From positions 1 through 64,000 of the forward strand of contig JABCYZ010000029.1 in NCBI GenBank assembly GCA_013289955.1: a DNA stretch of 64,000 nucleotides. The letters run 5' to 3'. Source of the DNA: Acidobacteriota bacterium (GTDB taxonomy: Bacteria > Acidobacteriota > Terriglobia > Acidiferrales > UBA7541). Below are positions 33,069 through 41,862 of this stretch, in pieces. The position numbers and the translations under genes are program-made. The notes under the pieces were generated by a model. It was not told the DNA's origin, did not search any database, and saw nothing but the letters and a program-made list of their open reading frames with translations. Each line of letters opens with the position of its first letter. Position 1 is the stretch's first letter.

Positions 33069-34463
33069 ATGTCCAACCTGACGCAGAACGACTTGCGGTC
33101 CGATCTGGCGAGTTTCTGGTCGGAGAGCAAAGCTTCTCATCGGCGGCGCCTCCTCCGGGTCCTGTTTGTCCATCGCGATGCCGAGGTAGTTGACAACTGT
33201 CTCGAAGAGCTGAAAAAGGCGCAATTCATGGTGAGTGCCGATTTTGTTTTGAATCTTGCGCAGTGCGGAGAGCGGCTCCGTTCCCAATCCTACGATGTGG
33301 TGATTGCCGAGTATCCTTGCCCGAGCTTGAAAGGATCCGAGGCGCTGCAAGTCCTCCATAAACAATTGCAGGAAACGCCCTTGTTGTTCGTGGCCAGCGC
33401 CGTGAGAAGCGGATCCATTGCCCAACTGGCCGTGGACGGCGCGTTTGATTATGTTGAGCGTGAACACGTCGCTCAACTGCCCATGGCAGTTCGTCAAGCG
33501 CTGAACGAGCGTAGACTCCGAAGGGAGCTGGAAGATGCGCGACAGGCCTTGCGGCATTCCCAATCGCTGTATCGCGCTCTGGTCGACAATCCCTCCTACG
33601 GAGTTTTTCGATGCGATGCGAAAGGAGAGACGCTCGACGTTAATCAAGCTTTGATAACCATGCTTGGTTACGCCAGCAAGGAGGACCTTCTGGCTGCGAA
33701 TCGTTCGACTGAACTTCTTTCCAGTTTCGAAAAGGGGTCATCCTTGGTAATGCCCTCTACCGGGGCAAAACGGATCGAGCCGGTGGAAATAGAGTGGAAG
33801 CGGAAGGACGGAACAATTCTGCATGCCAGGCTAAGTGGCCGAGGCATCTACGACGACAATGGAAAGTTTGCTGGCCACGAAATCATCGCCGTAGACGTTA
33901 CCGAGCAGCGAACTCTTGAAGACCAACTGCGGCGCCAGGCCTTGAGTGATTCGCTGACCGGCCTGTCCAATCACCGCCGCTTATTTGAAGTGCTGCAGGC
34001 CGAGATCTGCCGATCCAGCCGAACCAGCAGGGAATTCTCCCTTATATTGCTAGACCTAGACGGATTGAAGGAGATTAACGATCGATTTGGCCACCCCACG
34101 GGGGACCGGGCGCTCTGCCGGCTCGGGCAAATTCTGCGGGATTGCTGCCGTTCCATTGACACTGCGGCGCGCCACGGTGGAGATGAGTTTGCCCTGGTGC
34201 TGCCCGAAACAGGTATAGCCGCCGCCACATTGGTGGCGCACAGGATTTGCGATCTTCTTAGGAAAGAAACCGAAGAGCCCGCACTTTCGGTGAGCGTCGG
34301 AATCGCCAGTCATCCGAGAGACGCCGAAACCATCGGAACACTGCTGTATGCAGCAGACAGGGCCCTCTATGCGATGAAAGACAAGAGGCCGGCAGGCGCT
34401 CGTACGGAACCAGTCCCAATCGAAAATGCCAATAATTTGGAGAAGAGGAAATCGAATGGATGA
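33069..34463 (+). CDS. Diguanylate cyclase with degenerate receiver and PAS domains
   Basis: A 464-aa protein. Residues about 30-145 read as a receiver domain (RVLFVHRDAEVVD, SYDVVIAEYP) but the phospho-acceptor Asp is replaced, with Glu-Tyr following Ala. A PAS domain follows (about 165-290; LYRALVDNPSYGVFRCDAKG), then GGDEF (about 290-455) with RHGGDEFALVLPE and an upstream RSID that is spaced as an inhibitory I-site. The intact GGDEF predicts c-di-GMP synthesis with product inhibition. The start at 33069 (MSNLTQ) avoids an unsupported 12-residue extension. The stop overlaps the next gene. Confidence 0.85.
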   Translation: MSNLTQNDLRSDLASFWSESKASHRRRLLRVLFVHRDAEVVDNCLEELKKAQFMVSADFVLNLAQCGERLRSQSYDVVIAEYPCPSLKGSEALQVLHKQLQETPLLFVASAVRSGSIAQLAVDGAFDYVEREHVAQLPMAVRQALNERRLRRELEDARQALRHSQSLYRALVDNPSYGVFRCDAKGETLDVNQALITMLGYASKEDLLAANRSTELLSSFEKGSSLVMPSTGAKRIEPVEIEWKRKDGTILHARLSGRGIYDDNGKFAGHEIIAVDVTEQRTLEDQLRRQALSDSLTGLSNHRRLFEVLQAEICRSSRTSREFSLILLDLDGLKEINDRFGHPTGDRALCRLGQILRDCCRSIDTAARHGGDEFALVLPETGIAAATLVAHRICDLLRKETEEPALSVSVGIASHPRDAETIGTLLYAADRALYAMKDKRPAGARTEPVPIENANNLEKRKSNG

Positions 34464-34944
34464 GCGGCGCTCCCGCCAGCGCGAAAGATGGCTGGTTCCT
34501 CTGCAGGCACAGCGCTCTGAAGGCAGAGTTCAATACCTGCTGGAAACGGAAGAGCGAATACTTCGGTCGATTGCTGTCCGAGCGCCAGTTCCTCGGATCC
34601 TGAACGAAATCTGTACAGCTCTCGATTGCCAGATCGGCAACATGGTTTCTCTCATTTCTCTGCCGCAAGGCGACAATGTAGGTACAGGAGAAGTTGCGCG
34701 CAACGCCGCTCTTTTTGGGCTGCACATTTTTTCTTCCGCAGGCATCTTTGGTCAATGCGGTGAAGAGCTTGGCTCGTTAGAGATGTACTGTTGCACTGCG
34801 CGCAACCCTTCTTCTTCCGAGCTTCAATGGATTGAACGGGCTGTGTGTTTGGCCGCGATTGCGATGGGATGCGAGACGGAGTCGGACCATCAAGACAACC
34901 GTCGTTTGCCGGAAAAAAGACTTGCCCGTAGAAACGCGCTCTGA
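34456..34944 (+). CDS. GAF-like domain protein
   Basis: A 162-aa protein. EERILRSIAVRAPVPRILNE, then ICTALDCQIGNMVSLISLP, is the first helix and strand of a GAF-type sensory domain; a later SLEMYCCTARNPSSSELQWI fits its final part. No output domain follows. The ATG at 34456 overlaps the cyclase stop by eight bases, so it is probably produced with the cyclase, perhaps as a separate input module. Confidence 0.65.
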   Translation: MDERRSRQRERWLVPLQAQRSEGRVQYLLETEERILRSIAVRAPVPRILNEICTALDCQIGNMVSLISLPQGDNVGTGEVARNAALFGLHIFSSAGIFGQCGEELGSLEMYCCTARNPSSSELQWIERAVCLAAIAMGCETESDHQDNRRLPEKRLARRNAL

Positions 34945-35048
34945 TGGCTTGTTCTAAGGAACTAATCTTCAGCTCGTCAAAACCTTCTTTCACCCATAAA
35001 CCCACGCTCTGGATTTTCGGCGACGGCATGTAGAAATGCCGCTTGGTG

Positions 35049-35729
35049 TCACTCGTGCAGGACGACACTCAAAAGAGAAGTATTGATGTGCAGGCCGCCG
35101 TTGTATTTGATGAAACCGAGTTTCCTGAATTTGTTCATGAAAAAATTTACCCTGGACCGCGTTGTGCCGATCATTTCCGCAAGCGTTTCTTGGGAAATAG
35201 TGGGCAGCACCGCGTGGATTGTATCCTCCTTGCCGTAACGGGCGAGCAAGAGAAGCGTGCGGGCGAGCCGCTTTTCGCTCGAATTGAAAAGTTGATCCAC
35301 CAAGTCCTCTTCGATGCGAATGTTCCGGGCAAGCATGAAAGCGATGAACCTATCGGAGAGGGCGTTCTGTTCGTGAAGCACCCTGAACATTTCATTCTTC
35401 TCAATGACGAGTACGACGCTCAGTGAAATAGCCCTGGCGGTCCCCATACGAACGGCCTGGCCCGCGAGGCAGCCTTCCCCAAAGAAATCGCCCGGTCCCA
35501 GGATGGCGACGACGGCCTCTTTGCCGCTCTCACTGACAACGGAGAGCCTCACATTGCCTTCTCGCAAATAGATGACGCCGGTGGCGGCATCGCCTTGAGA
35601 GTAGACGATCTCCGTTTTTTTGAACTCTCTAACTCTTCTTGCGACACCGGCCGAGTCCAAAAAAGCCTGTGCATCGAACTTGCCCTTGTCAGGTGCAACA
35701 GTCTGGGGCTTCTTGTTTCTGGGTTTCAT
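35049..35729 (-). CDS. Crp/Fnr-family transcription regulator
   Basis: A 226-aa protein. A cyclic-nucleotide-binding-like beta-roll (about residues 25-140; GDFFGEGCLAGQ) is followed by the dimer helix and a winged helix with SQETLAEMIGTTRSRVNFFM. No cysteine cluster typical of Fnr is seen. It is closely similar to the protein at 47542-48225 across the C-terminal half (LVDQLFNSSEKRLARTLLLL). A small gene follows upstream of it on the same strand. The ligand is unknown. Confidence 0.85.
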   Translation of the reverse strand: MKPRNKKPQTVAPDKGKFDAQAFLDSAGVARRVREFKKTEIVYSQGDAATGVIYLREGNVRLSVVSESGKEAVVAILGPGDFFGEGCLAGQAVRMGTARAISLSVVLVIEKNEMFRVLHEQNALSDRFIAFMLARNIRIEEDLVDQLFNSSEKRLARTLLLLARYGKEDTIHAVLPTISQETLAEMIGTTRSRVNFFMNKFRKLGFIKYNGGLHINTSLLSVVLHE

Positions 35730-35737
35730 GTTTACCT

Positions 35738-35929
35738 TTATGGAGCTATCTCACCTAATGTAGGTGGCTGAAAGGATTGTCCGTCCGCTTCGGAGAAGAC
35801 ATCGTTCAGAGTTTCCTTATCGATTTCTGGATACCGTGCGTTTGCCGCTTCTGCCCGGAGTTGTTCTTCCATAATTTTTCTGACAATCTCCAGGGGAACC
35901 TGCTGGTAATGAGTTTTCAAATTCAACAT
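35738..35929 (-). CDS. Small hypothetical protein (63 aa)
   Basis: A 63-aa protein beginning MLNLKTHYQQVPLEIVRKIM. HYQQVP-E-V-K is a pattern I associate with short acidobacterial proteins encoded near regulators. It precedes the Crp/Fnr gene by eight bases on the minus strand and is probably in the same transcript. Confidence 0.55.
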   Translation of the reverse strand: MLNLKTHYQQVPLEIVRKIMEEQLRAEAANARYPEIDKETLNDVFSEADGQSFQPPTLGEIAP

Positions 35930-36173
35930 GAGAACTCTCCGATGGCACTGAGGCTAGCAGAAGAGAAATCATACGGGTTAACTCTTTTGTTATCCGAACA
36001 GCTGCGTTAGGCGAGGCTGGAACGCTCGCTTAGCCTAGCGGAGGACTCTCCTCCCCCATAAAACCCTGTCGATTCTTCGTTTTTGCAGCTTTGATTTTTC
36101 ACTTGTAGGGCTCGCTACGACGCGATACGATAAGGCAACGTTTGTTTAGCGCGTCACCGCAAGGAAGGCTTAT

Positions 36174-36458
36174 ATGGGGAGCGCCCAGTTGAAAACCGGA
36201 CCCACGCACTTCAAGACCATGGTGCAATTGGATGTGCCGCAAGGCCGCAATGGGAAGCATAAGGTGATTGTCAGCACCATCCTCAAGGACTTGGACCGTC
36301 TAAAAGATGGTGCGGCACTTAAGGTCCCACTGGCTGATTTGGTGGGATCAAAAGAAAAAGTTCGGTCCGCGCTGAATCGCGCTACTCGGAAAGCTGGTCG
36401 CAGGGTTGCGACAGCCAGTGACGCGAATTTCTTGTACGTCTGGAACATCATCGAATAA
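36174..36458 (+). CDS. Small conserved hypothetical protein (94 aa)
   Basis: A 94-aa protein. The central HKVIVSTILKDLDRLKDGAA, LKVPLADL and ALNRATRKAGRRVATASDA segments look well structured and the protein is basic. AAGGAAGG precedes the ATG. Not recognised as a named family. Confidence 0.6.
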   Translation: MGSAQLKTGPTHFKTMVQLDVPQGRNGKHKVIVSTILKDLDRLKDGAALKVPLADLVGSKEKVRSALNRATRKAGRRVATASDANFLYVWNIIE

Positions 36459-36733
36459 CGCGAGCCCTCCAGCGTTTGCCCCCGTCATCGGTCTTTCACG
36501 CGCGGAATTCCGTGCGCCGACAATCTTCGAAACTGTATACAAGGGAACAGACGTCCGTCTCGAGAAGGCTCAAGATGGCGTCGTGGCAAATGGATTGTGG
36601 TGTTGGCCAGTCCGTCTTCTCCGGCAAAATCTCCACGGCCCGCATAAGCGCTGAGGACATCGAACAACACACTAGTGGCTCTTGGGATCCGTGTCGGAGT
36701 GTGTCCCAGCACGGACAGAAAGGTAAGAAAAGC

Positions 36734-36922
36734 GTGCCTCTCATTCAAATTCTACTTGCCCTGATCGTAGTGGGCGTCCTGCTGTGGCTGGTGAATCGTT
36801 TCATCCCGATGGCGGGCAGTATTAAGTCGATCCTGAACGCGGTCGTCGTCATCTGCGTTGTGTTGTGGCTCCTCAATGTATTTGGATTGTTCCACTCCCT
36901 TTCGCGAATCCGCGTTGGCTAA
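36734..36922 (+). CDS. Thivi_2564-like small membrane protein (62 aa)
   Basis: A 62-aa protein with two membrane helices: LIQILLALIVVGVLLWLVN, and ILNAVVVICVVLWLLNVFGL. The IPM-GSIK-ILN link and overall layout match the small membrane proteins named Thivi_2564. The real start is the GTG at 36734; a long upstream open extension is Ser/Arg-rich and not supported. Confidence 0.7.
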   Translation: MPLIQILLALIVVGVLLWLVNRFIPMAGSIKSILNAVVVICVVLWLLNVFGLFHSLSRIRVG

Positions 36923-37055
36923 CAAACGCGGCAGAGTGAGGGTAGTGCCGCAGGGATGGCCTGCGGGCCAGGTATGGGAAGCAACAATTGGAAACAATAG
37001 GGGCAGCATGTACGGCAAGTCATGAGCGCAAGAGTAAGTGCAACGGAGATAAGAC

Positions 37056-37775
37056 ATGAAACCAATCGGAGTAATCAGTACTGCTGCTCTGCTTCTGATT
37101 TTCGGGAGCGCGCAGCCGGCTACCGCACGCCAGGAAAAACCGCAAGAAAAGGCCCGGCCGGCACAACAGGAAAAAGCCACGCCTGAAAAGCAAGAGCAAG
37201 CCAAGCCCGCAGAACATCAGACGCAAGCTAAACCGGAAAAACAGGAACAAGCTAGGGCGCCGAAACAAGAGGCCCCGGCCAAGCCGGCCAAGCAACAGCA
37301 GGCCAAGACCTCGAGGCCGGAAGCGCAGGCAAAACCTGGAAAACAGCAGCAACAAGCGAAGGCCCCGAAACAGGCCCAAGCCAAGCCTGAAAGACAGCAG
37401 CAAGCCAAGGCGCAGCAACAACCTCACCAGCAGGCAGTCAGATCTTCTCAACCTCCCCGGCGCACCCAACAGGCAATTGCCAGACAGCGCGCACAGCCGG
37501 CGCTTCGGCTCAGCGCCAGAGGCAGCGGTCGAATTCCAGACGACCGTTTCCGGGCCAGTTTTGGCAGCGGGCACAACTTCCACATGGGCAATCCGGTTTT
37601 GGTTGGCGGATATTCGCGCTTCCAGTACAGCGGCTTTTGGTTTGGATTTGTTGAACCATGGCCAGTCGGCTGGTACTATACAGATAACGTATACATCGAT
37701 TATGTAGACGGTGGCTATTACATGTACAACCCGTACTATCCCGGCGCCCGCTTCTCCATCAGCGTCGTGATCTAA
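37056..37775 (+). CDS. Secreted protein with K/Q/A/P repeats
   Basis: A 239-aa protein. A signal peptide (MKPIGVISTAALLLIFGSAQ) is followed by about 120 residues of Lys/Gln/Ala/Pro repeats (EKQEQAKP-like units). The last third is aromatic (FHMGNPVLVGGYSRFQYSGF, WYYTDNVYIDYVDGGYYMYN). Such proteins are envelope or periplasm-spanning, with a flexible stalk and a folded end. Function unknown. Confidence 0.7.
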   Translation: MKPIGVISTAALLLIFGSAQPATARQEKPQEKARPAQQEKATPEKQEQAKPAEHQTQAKPEKQEQARAPKQEAPAKPAKQQQAKTSRPEAQAKPGKQQQQAKAPKQAQAKPERQQQAKAQQQPHQQAVRSSQPPRRTQQAIARQRAQPALRLSARGSGRIPDDRFRASFGSGHNFHMGNPVLVGGYSRFQYSGFWFGFVEPWPVGWYYTDNVYIDYVDGGYYMYNPYYPGARFSISVVI

Positions 37776-37900
37776 CACTCGGCATTGTGCGGGGATCGGA
37801 TACCATCCGACCCGGTGCGGAAATCCATTGAGAAATGGGAATCTCGCCGGGGCGGAAAACTTGAATACCGTTGTAGCAATTCGTTGGGAAGGAGCAAATC

Positions 37901-38056
37901 ATGCTTGGAACTATCTTAATTATCCTTTTGATTTTGGCGCTCTTTGGCGCACTTCCGCGATGGTCGCACAGCCGAGATTGGGGCTACCGGCCGACCGGAG
38001 GCCTCGGGCTGATTCTCATCATTGTCGTAATTCTAGTGCTACTCGGACGCATATAG
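37901..38056 (+). CDS. DUF3309-like membrane protein (51 aa)
   Basis: A 51-residue protein: MLGTILIILLILALFGALP, then a short RWSHSRDWGYRPTGGLG loop, then LILIIVVILVLLGRI. This two-helix layout is that of DUF3309. GGAAGGAG (37889-37894) precedes the ATG. Too short for many gene callers. Confidence 0.8.
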   Translation: MLGTILIILLILALFGALPRWSHSRDWGYRPTGGLGLILIIVVILVLLGRI

Positions 38057-38089
38057 ATCTTGCCGCTCCTGACGGGCCGGAGGTACGCA

Positions 38090-38293
38090 ATGGATGAGTC
38101 CAGGCTGCACGCAATCCAGTTTCTCGAAAAAGAGATCAAGACTTACGCAGCGCTTTCCTTGTTTTTGTCCAAGCGGGGAATCAAGGTTGATCTGCTCCTG
38201 GGAGCGAAAAAAGTACTGATCAGCCCGTCCTTCTACAAAGAGCGACTGAAAGAAGCGAAGAAACTTGTCCACGAACTCAGAAGCTCGAAGTAG
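38090..38293 (+). CDS. Small hypothetical protein (67 aa)
   Basis: A 67-residue basic protein: LHAIQFLEKEIKTYAALSLF, then KKVLISPSFYKERLKEAKKL. It is probably helical and soluble. The 3' end may overlap the next gene if that begins at the longest frame. Confidence 0.5.
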   Translation: MDESRLHAIQFLEKEIKTYAALSLFLSKRGIKVDLLLGAKKVLISPSFYKERLKEAKKLVHELRSSK

Positions 38294-39620
38294 GACGCGC
38301 TTCTGGCGAGCTCGTTCTTTCGCCCCCTGGCGTTCCACTTGCATCCGTCCGGTCGCGCTTTTTGGTGTGTTGCTTCTGTGCGCCTATAGTTCACCCGCGT
38401 ACTCTGTGCTTACCCATGAGGAAATCGTCGACCTGGTGTGGACAACGGGGATCAGCCCGCTTCTTCTGAAGCGATTTCCGGCCCTAACAGAGGTCCAACT
38501 CAAAGAAGCTCACGGCTATGCGTACGGCGGCGCCGTCATTCAGGATCTTGGTTACTACCCCTTTGGAAGTGTGGAATTCAGCAATCTGGTCCACTACGTT
38601 CGCAGCGGAGACTTCGTTCGAGAACTGCTCGCGCAGAGTCAGGATGCAAATGAGTATGCCTTCGCTCTCGGAGCGCTTGCGCACTATGCATCGGATATCG
38701 CCGGGCATCCTGCCGTCAACGCTGCCGTGGCCATCCAATATCCCAAGCTTCGAGCGAAATACGGAAACTCCGTCAAGTACGCCGAAGACCATACTGCACA
38801 TTTGAAGACGGAATTCGGTTTCGATATGGTGCAAGTCGCAAAGAATCGCTACGCCTCGCAGCAATATCACGATTTCATAGGGTTTCAGGTGTCCAAGCCT
38901 CTTCTGGAACGGACTTTCCCGATCGTTTACGGTGTCGAACTGACGGACGCACTCGCGCATGAAGATCTCGCCATCGGTTCCTATCGTTTTTCCGTCAGCC
39001 GCATGATTCCAGAGATGACCAGAATCGCGCTGCGCACCCACGGGAAAGACATGATGAAGGAGACGCCGGATTTTGCGAAAAAGAAGTTTCTCTACCGGCT
39101 GTCGCGCTCCGATTATGAAAAAGAGTGGGGCAAGGACTATAAAAAAGACGGCTTCAAGACGCGGCTGTTTGCGATTCTTCTGCGATTTATGCCGAAAATC
39201 GGCCCTTTCAAAGCCCTGGCGTTCAACAATCCCACCCCGCAGACCGAGGACATGTATTTCAAGAGCATCAATACGACTGTCGACCAATATCGCATCTATC
39301 TGACGCAAGTCGGCGTCGGCTCGCTGGAACTTACGAACAGCGATTTTGACACCGGCAAAGAGACCAAAGCAGCCGAATACTCTTTGACCGATGAAACCTA
39401 CGCAAAGTTGCTGGGCCAGCTGACGGCTCGCAAGTTCGATCTCACGACACCCGAACTCCGCAACAACATCCTGAATTTTTATTCAGACCTCTCTCTCCCT
39501 TTGGAAACCAAAAAGGATAATGCCCAGTGGCAGAGCGTTCTTGCCTCGCTGGATAAATTGAAGTCCGCTGCTCCCAATGCAAGCATTGCGCCCGCTGTGT
39601 CCCAGGAGACGCCGAGATGA
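38265..39620 (+). CDS. Secreted zinc-dependent phospholipase C-like protein
   Basis: Up to 451 aa. A hydrophobic signal (VALFGVLLLCAYSSPAYS) precedes LTHEEIVDLVW, then DLGYYPFGSVEFSNLVHYVR, LGALAHYASDIAGHP and YAEDHTAHLKTEF. These repeated His/Asp residues match the zinc-dependent phospholipase C fold (alpha-toxin/nuclease P1 type, PF00882). It would act outside the cytoplasm on lipids or phosphodiesters. The TTG at 38265 overlaps the previous gene; a start near 38360 giving only the signal peptide is also possible. The next gene starts inside its stop. Confidence 0.75.
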   Translation: MSTNSEARSRTRFWRARSFAPWRSTCIRPVALFGVLLLCAYSSPAYSVLTHEEIVDLVWTTGISPLLLKRFPALTEVQLKEAHGYAYGGAVIQDLGYYPFGSVEFSNLVHYVRSGDFVRELLAQSQDANEYAFALGALAHYASDIAGHPAVNAAVAIQYPKLRAKYGNSVKYAEDHTAHLKTEFGFDMVQVAKNRYASQQYHDFIGFQVSKPLLERTFPIVYGVELTDALAHEDLAIGSYRFSVSRMIPEMTRIALRTHGKDMMKETPDFAKKKFLYRLSRSDYEKEWGKDYKKDGFKTRLFAILLRFMPKIGPFKALAFNNPTPQTEDMYFKSINTTVDQYRIYLTQVGVGSLELTNSDFDTGKETKAAEYSLTDETYAKLLGQLTARKFDLTTPELRNNILNFYSDLSLPLETKKDNAQWQSVLASLDKLKSAAPNASIAPAVSQETPR

Positions 39621-39904
39621 GGCCAACCGGCCAAGGAGATTCCTTGCGTAGACCGAAAGTTAGCAAGTACAGCTGTGGACTGGTCGTGACGGTTGTGGGG
39701 CTAGGTTTCTGCTCTTTTTACGTACGCGAACTTCTCGTCTCTCTCGCCGTATTTAGCTTGGCTTTCGGAGTCCTGACACTGGCTGCTCTGGCAGCAGTCA
39801 TATTCTGGTGGGCAAGCGAGACGGTAGCAAACAAAACAGGGCCAGCGTCCCGGAAGGTGCTTGCGTTTTCCCGCCGTATCATTGCCGCCTACGAAAGACC
39901 TTGA
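39617..39904 (+). CDS. Small membrane protein
   Basis: A 95-aa protein with two hydrophobic segments (GLVVTVVGLGFCSFYVRELL and FSLAFGVLTLAALAAVIFWW) and a basic tail. The ATG lies inside the previous stop (ATGA), so it is coupled to the phospholipase C-like gene. It may anchor or assist it; this is inferred from position. Confidence 0.6.
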   Translation: MRPTGQGDSLRRPKVSKYSCGLVVTVVGLGFCSFYVRELLVSLAVFSLAFGVLTLAALAAVIFWWASETVANKTGPASRKVLAFSRRIIAAYERP

Positions 39905-40050
39905 ACGGCGGAGAAAAATCCCTTCTTTTGCTTCGAATCTGTAAATAAACCCCAAAACTGTGCGCAAGTGAACAGCTTCTCGCTCCGGTCCGCACTAGGA
40001 TGGTTTCTCCAGAAACAAATTAATTCGCAAAATCTTGGGAGGAAATAGAT

Positions 40051-40773
40051 ATGAAGTTCGTAAAGACGATTTTCGCAGTGCTCACGCTCACACTGCTCGC
40101 CGCCACGTTAGCCCCTGGCGTTCGTGCGGATGAGTGGAACAAAAAGACCGTACTGACTTTTAGTCAACCAGTAGAAATCCCCGGGCAGGTCTTGCCTGCC
40201 GGGACCTACACATTTGTGCTGCTCGATTCGCCCGCCGACCGCCACATCGTTCAAATTTTCAATGCGGACGGCTCACACATCATCGCCACCGTCTTGGCCA
40301 TCAACGACTACCGTCTGAAACCGACGGGCGACACTGTCGTGAAGTTCGCCGAACGCTCGGGCGACAACCCGGAAGCCCTCAAGGCGTGGTTTTATCCCGG
40401 CGATAACTTCGGCCAGGAATTTGTTTACCCGAAGCAGAGAGCCATCGAATTGGCCACGATTGTGAAACAACCAATTCCAGCGCTCGACGCCGACTCCACC
40501 GACCTCAAATTGGTCCCGATTGTTGCGGAAACTCCGGAGCAAAAAGAAGTGCCAGTGGCGGAAGTGATCATGGTCGCACCTGCGACCGCGGAAGTCGCAA
40601 CTCCCGCTCCCGTCGTGCAGGTTAGTACTCCTGAGCCTATTGTGGAAACTGCTCCAGCACCGGTCGTAGAAACTCAGCAATTGCCGCAGACTGCCAGCCA
40701 GCTTCCTCTAATTATGCTGCTTGGTTTCGTCTCACTTGGCGCCGCGCTACTTCTGAAGCGCTTCGCGAGCTAA
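40051..40773 (+). CDS. Secreted protein with LPQTA sortase-type tail
   Basis: A 240-aa protein. Signal peptide (residues 1-26), then a beta-rich domain (PVEIPGQVLPAGTYTFVLLD). A Pro/Ala/Val spacer follows. The C-terminus has LPQTA (211-215), a membrane helix and KRFAS at the end: the three parts of a sortase sorting signal, with Ala in place of Gly. A sortase gene is two genes downstream, so this is the likely substrate. GGGAGG precedes the ATG. In a Gram-negative cell the acceptor structure is unknown. Confidence 0.8.
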   Translation: MKFVKTIFAVLTLTLLAATLAPGVRADEWNKKTVLTFSQPVEIPGQVLPAGTYTFVLLDSPADRHIVQIFNADGSHIIATVLAINDYRLKPTGDTVVKFAERSGDNPEALKAWFYPGDNFGQEFVYPKQRAIELATIVKQPIPALDADSTDLKLVPIVAETPEQKEVPVAEVIMVAPATAEVATPAPVVQVSTPEPIVETAPAPVVETQQLPQTASQLPLIMLLGFVSLGAALLLKRFAS

Positions 40774-40805
40774 GGCCCATCTATAAATGAACTGAAACTC
40801 CAGTG

Positions 40806-40842
40806 CGCCGCGGGTTTTTTCCATCATTTTCATCCCGCGGCG
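40806..40842 (+). repeat. 9-bp inverted repeat before the VWA gene
   Basis: CGCCGCGGG (40806-40814) and CCCGCGGCG (40834-40842), with a T-rich 19-base loop. It ends two bases before the AAGGAG of the VWA gene, so folding could affect its translation; alternatively it weakens transcription from the upstream gene. Confidence 0.55.
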
Positions 40843-40857
40843 TAAGGAGATTTGCCA

Positions 40858-41862
40858 GTGACGCTCAACTGTGGACCCTGCCGCCTCGCTCTGTATCCGT
40901 GCTGCTATGCCCTCGTCGCTCTCTTGCTCGCTTGTTGTATGACTCCCGTGGTTTTTCCACAGTCACAGCAATTACCTCCTCCAGGTGCTGCCGGCTCCGC
41001 AACAATTTCGGTGAACTCAGACCTTGTGGCTCTGCCCGTCCGTGTGACGGACTCAAATGGAAACATAGTCTCGGGATTGACTCTGGAGGACTTCCGTGTG
41101 TTCGAGGATGGCCGCCAGCAAAAGCTCACTCTCTTTCAACAGGAAGACTCTCCCGTCACCGTTGGCCTGATCGTCGACCACAGCCGGAGCATGGGTCCTA
41201 AGCTCGCCGAAGTAACTGCTGCCGTTTCCGCCTTCGCTCATTCCAGTAATCCTCAGGACGAGATGTTTGTCGTCGATTTCAACGATGACGTCTGGCTACA
41301 GATGCTCGGCGGGAAGCCGTTCACCCATAGCGCCGACGATCTTGAAAAAGAAATCGCTGCCGTTTCCGCGCGCGGGCGAACCGCGCTCTATGACGCGGTA
41401 GCAGAGGGCCTCAACCATCTGCGCTTTGGCCATTGTGAAAAAAAAGCCCTCATCATCGTGAGCGACGGCGGCGACAACGCAAGCCATCAAAACTTTTCGC
41501 AAGTTCTTGCCGCCGCCCAACGCTCGCAAGTCCTGGTTTATTCCATCATCCTAGAGGGCGACGGGCAGGAAGAGAACCCTGGCGTCCTGCGGCGGCTCAG
41601 CAAAAGCACCGGTGGGATCTCCTACTCTCCAGGCTCCGCGGAAACCATTCGAAGCATCTCGGCTCTCATCGCCCGCGATCTGCGCGATCAGTACACCCTC
41701 GGCTTTGCACCTGAAAAAACGGCTAACGATGCTTCTTTCCGAAAGATTCAAGTGAAAGTGTCTGCTTCTGGCCGCGGCAAGCTTCACGTCCGATATCGGC
41801 CCGGCTATTTTGCTGTGGACACAAGTCAGCCTGCGCCGCAATCCGCCAAGGTTGCGCCATGA
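40858..41862 (+). CDS. VWA-domain protein, VWFA-related acidobacterial type
   Basis: A 334-aa protein. Signal/anchor (LALYPCCYALVALLLACCM), then LPVRVTDSNGNIVSGLTLED and a von Willebrand A domain. The MIDAS metal site is complete: DHSRSMG (about 107-113), TALYDA and SDGGDN. This fits the acidobacterial VWFA-related family. AAGGAG (40844-40849) is too close to the TTG at 40852 and well spaced for the GTG at 40858. The stop overlaps the sortase start (ATGA). VWA proteins act as adhesins or assembly platforms; with a sortase nearby, a surface role is likely. Confidence 0.85.
   Translation: MTLNCGPCRLALYPCCYALVALLLACCMTPVVFPQSQQLPPPGAAGSATISVNSDLVALPVRVTDSNGNIVSGLTLEDFRVFEDGRQQKLTLFQQEDSPVTVGLIVDHSRSMGPKLAEVTAAVSAFAHSSNPQDEMFVVDFNDDVWLQMLGGKPFTHSADDLEKEIAAVSARGRTALYDAVAEGLNHLRFGHCEKKALIIVSDGGDNASHQNFSQVLAAAQRSQVLVYSIILEGDGQEENPGVLRRLSKSTGGISYSPGSAETIRSISALIARDLRDQYTLGFAPEKTANDASFRKIQVKVSASGRGKLHVRYRPGYFAVDTSQPAPQSAKVAP

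Noticed and set aside
37130..37470. Possible CRISPR-like repeat array
   Set aside because: The repetition is codon-level within a K/Q/A/P-rich protein, with no constant repeat and spacer lengths.
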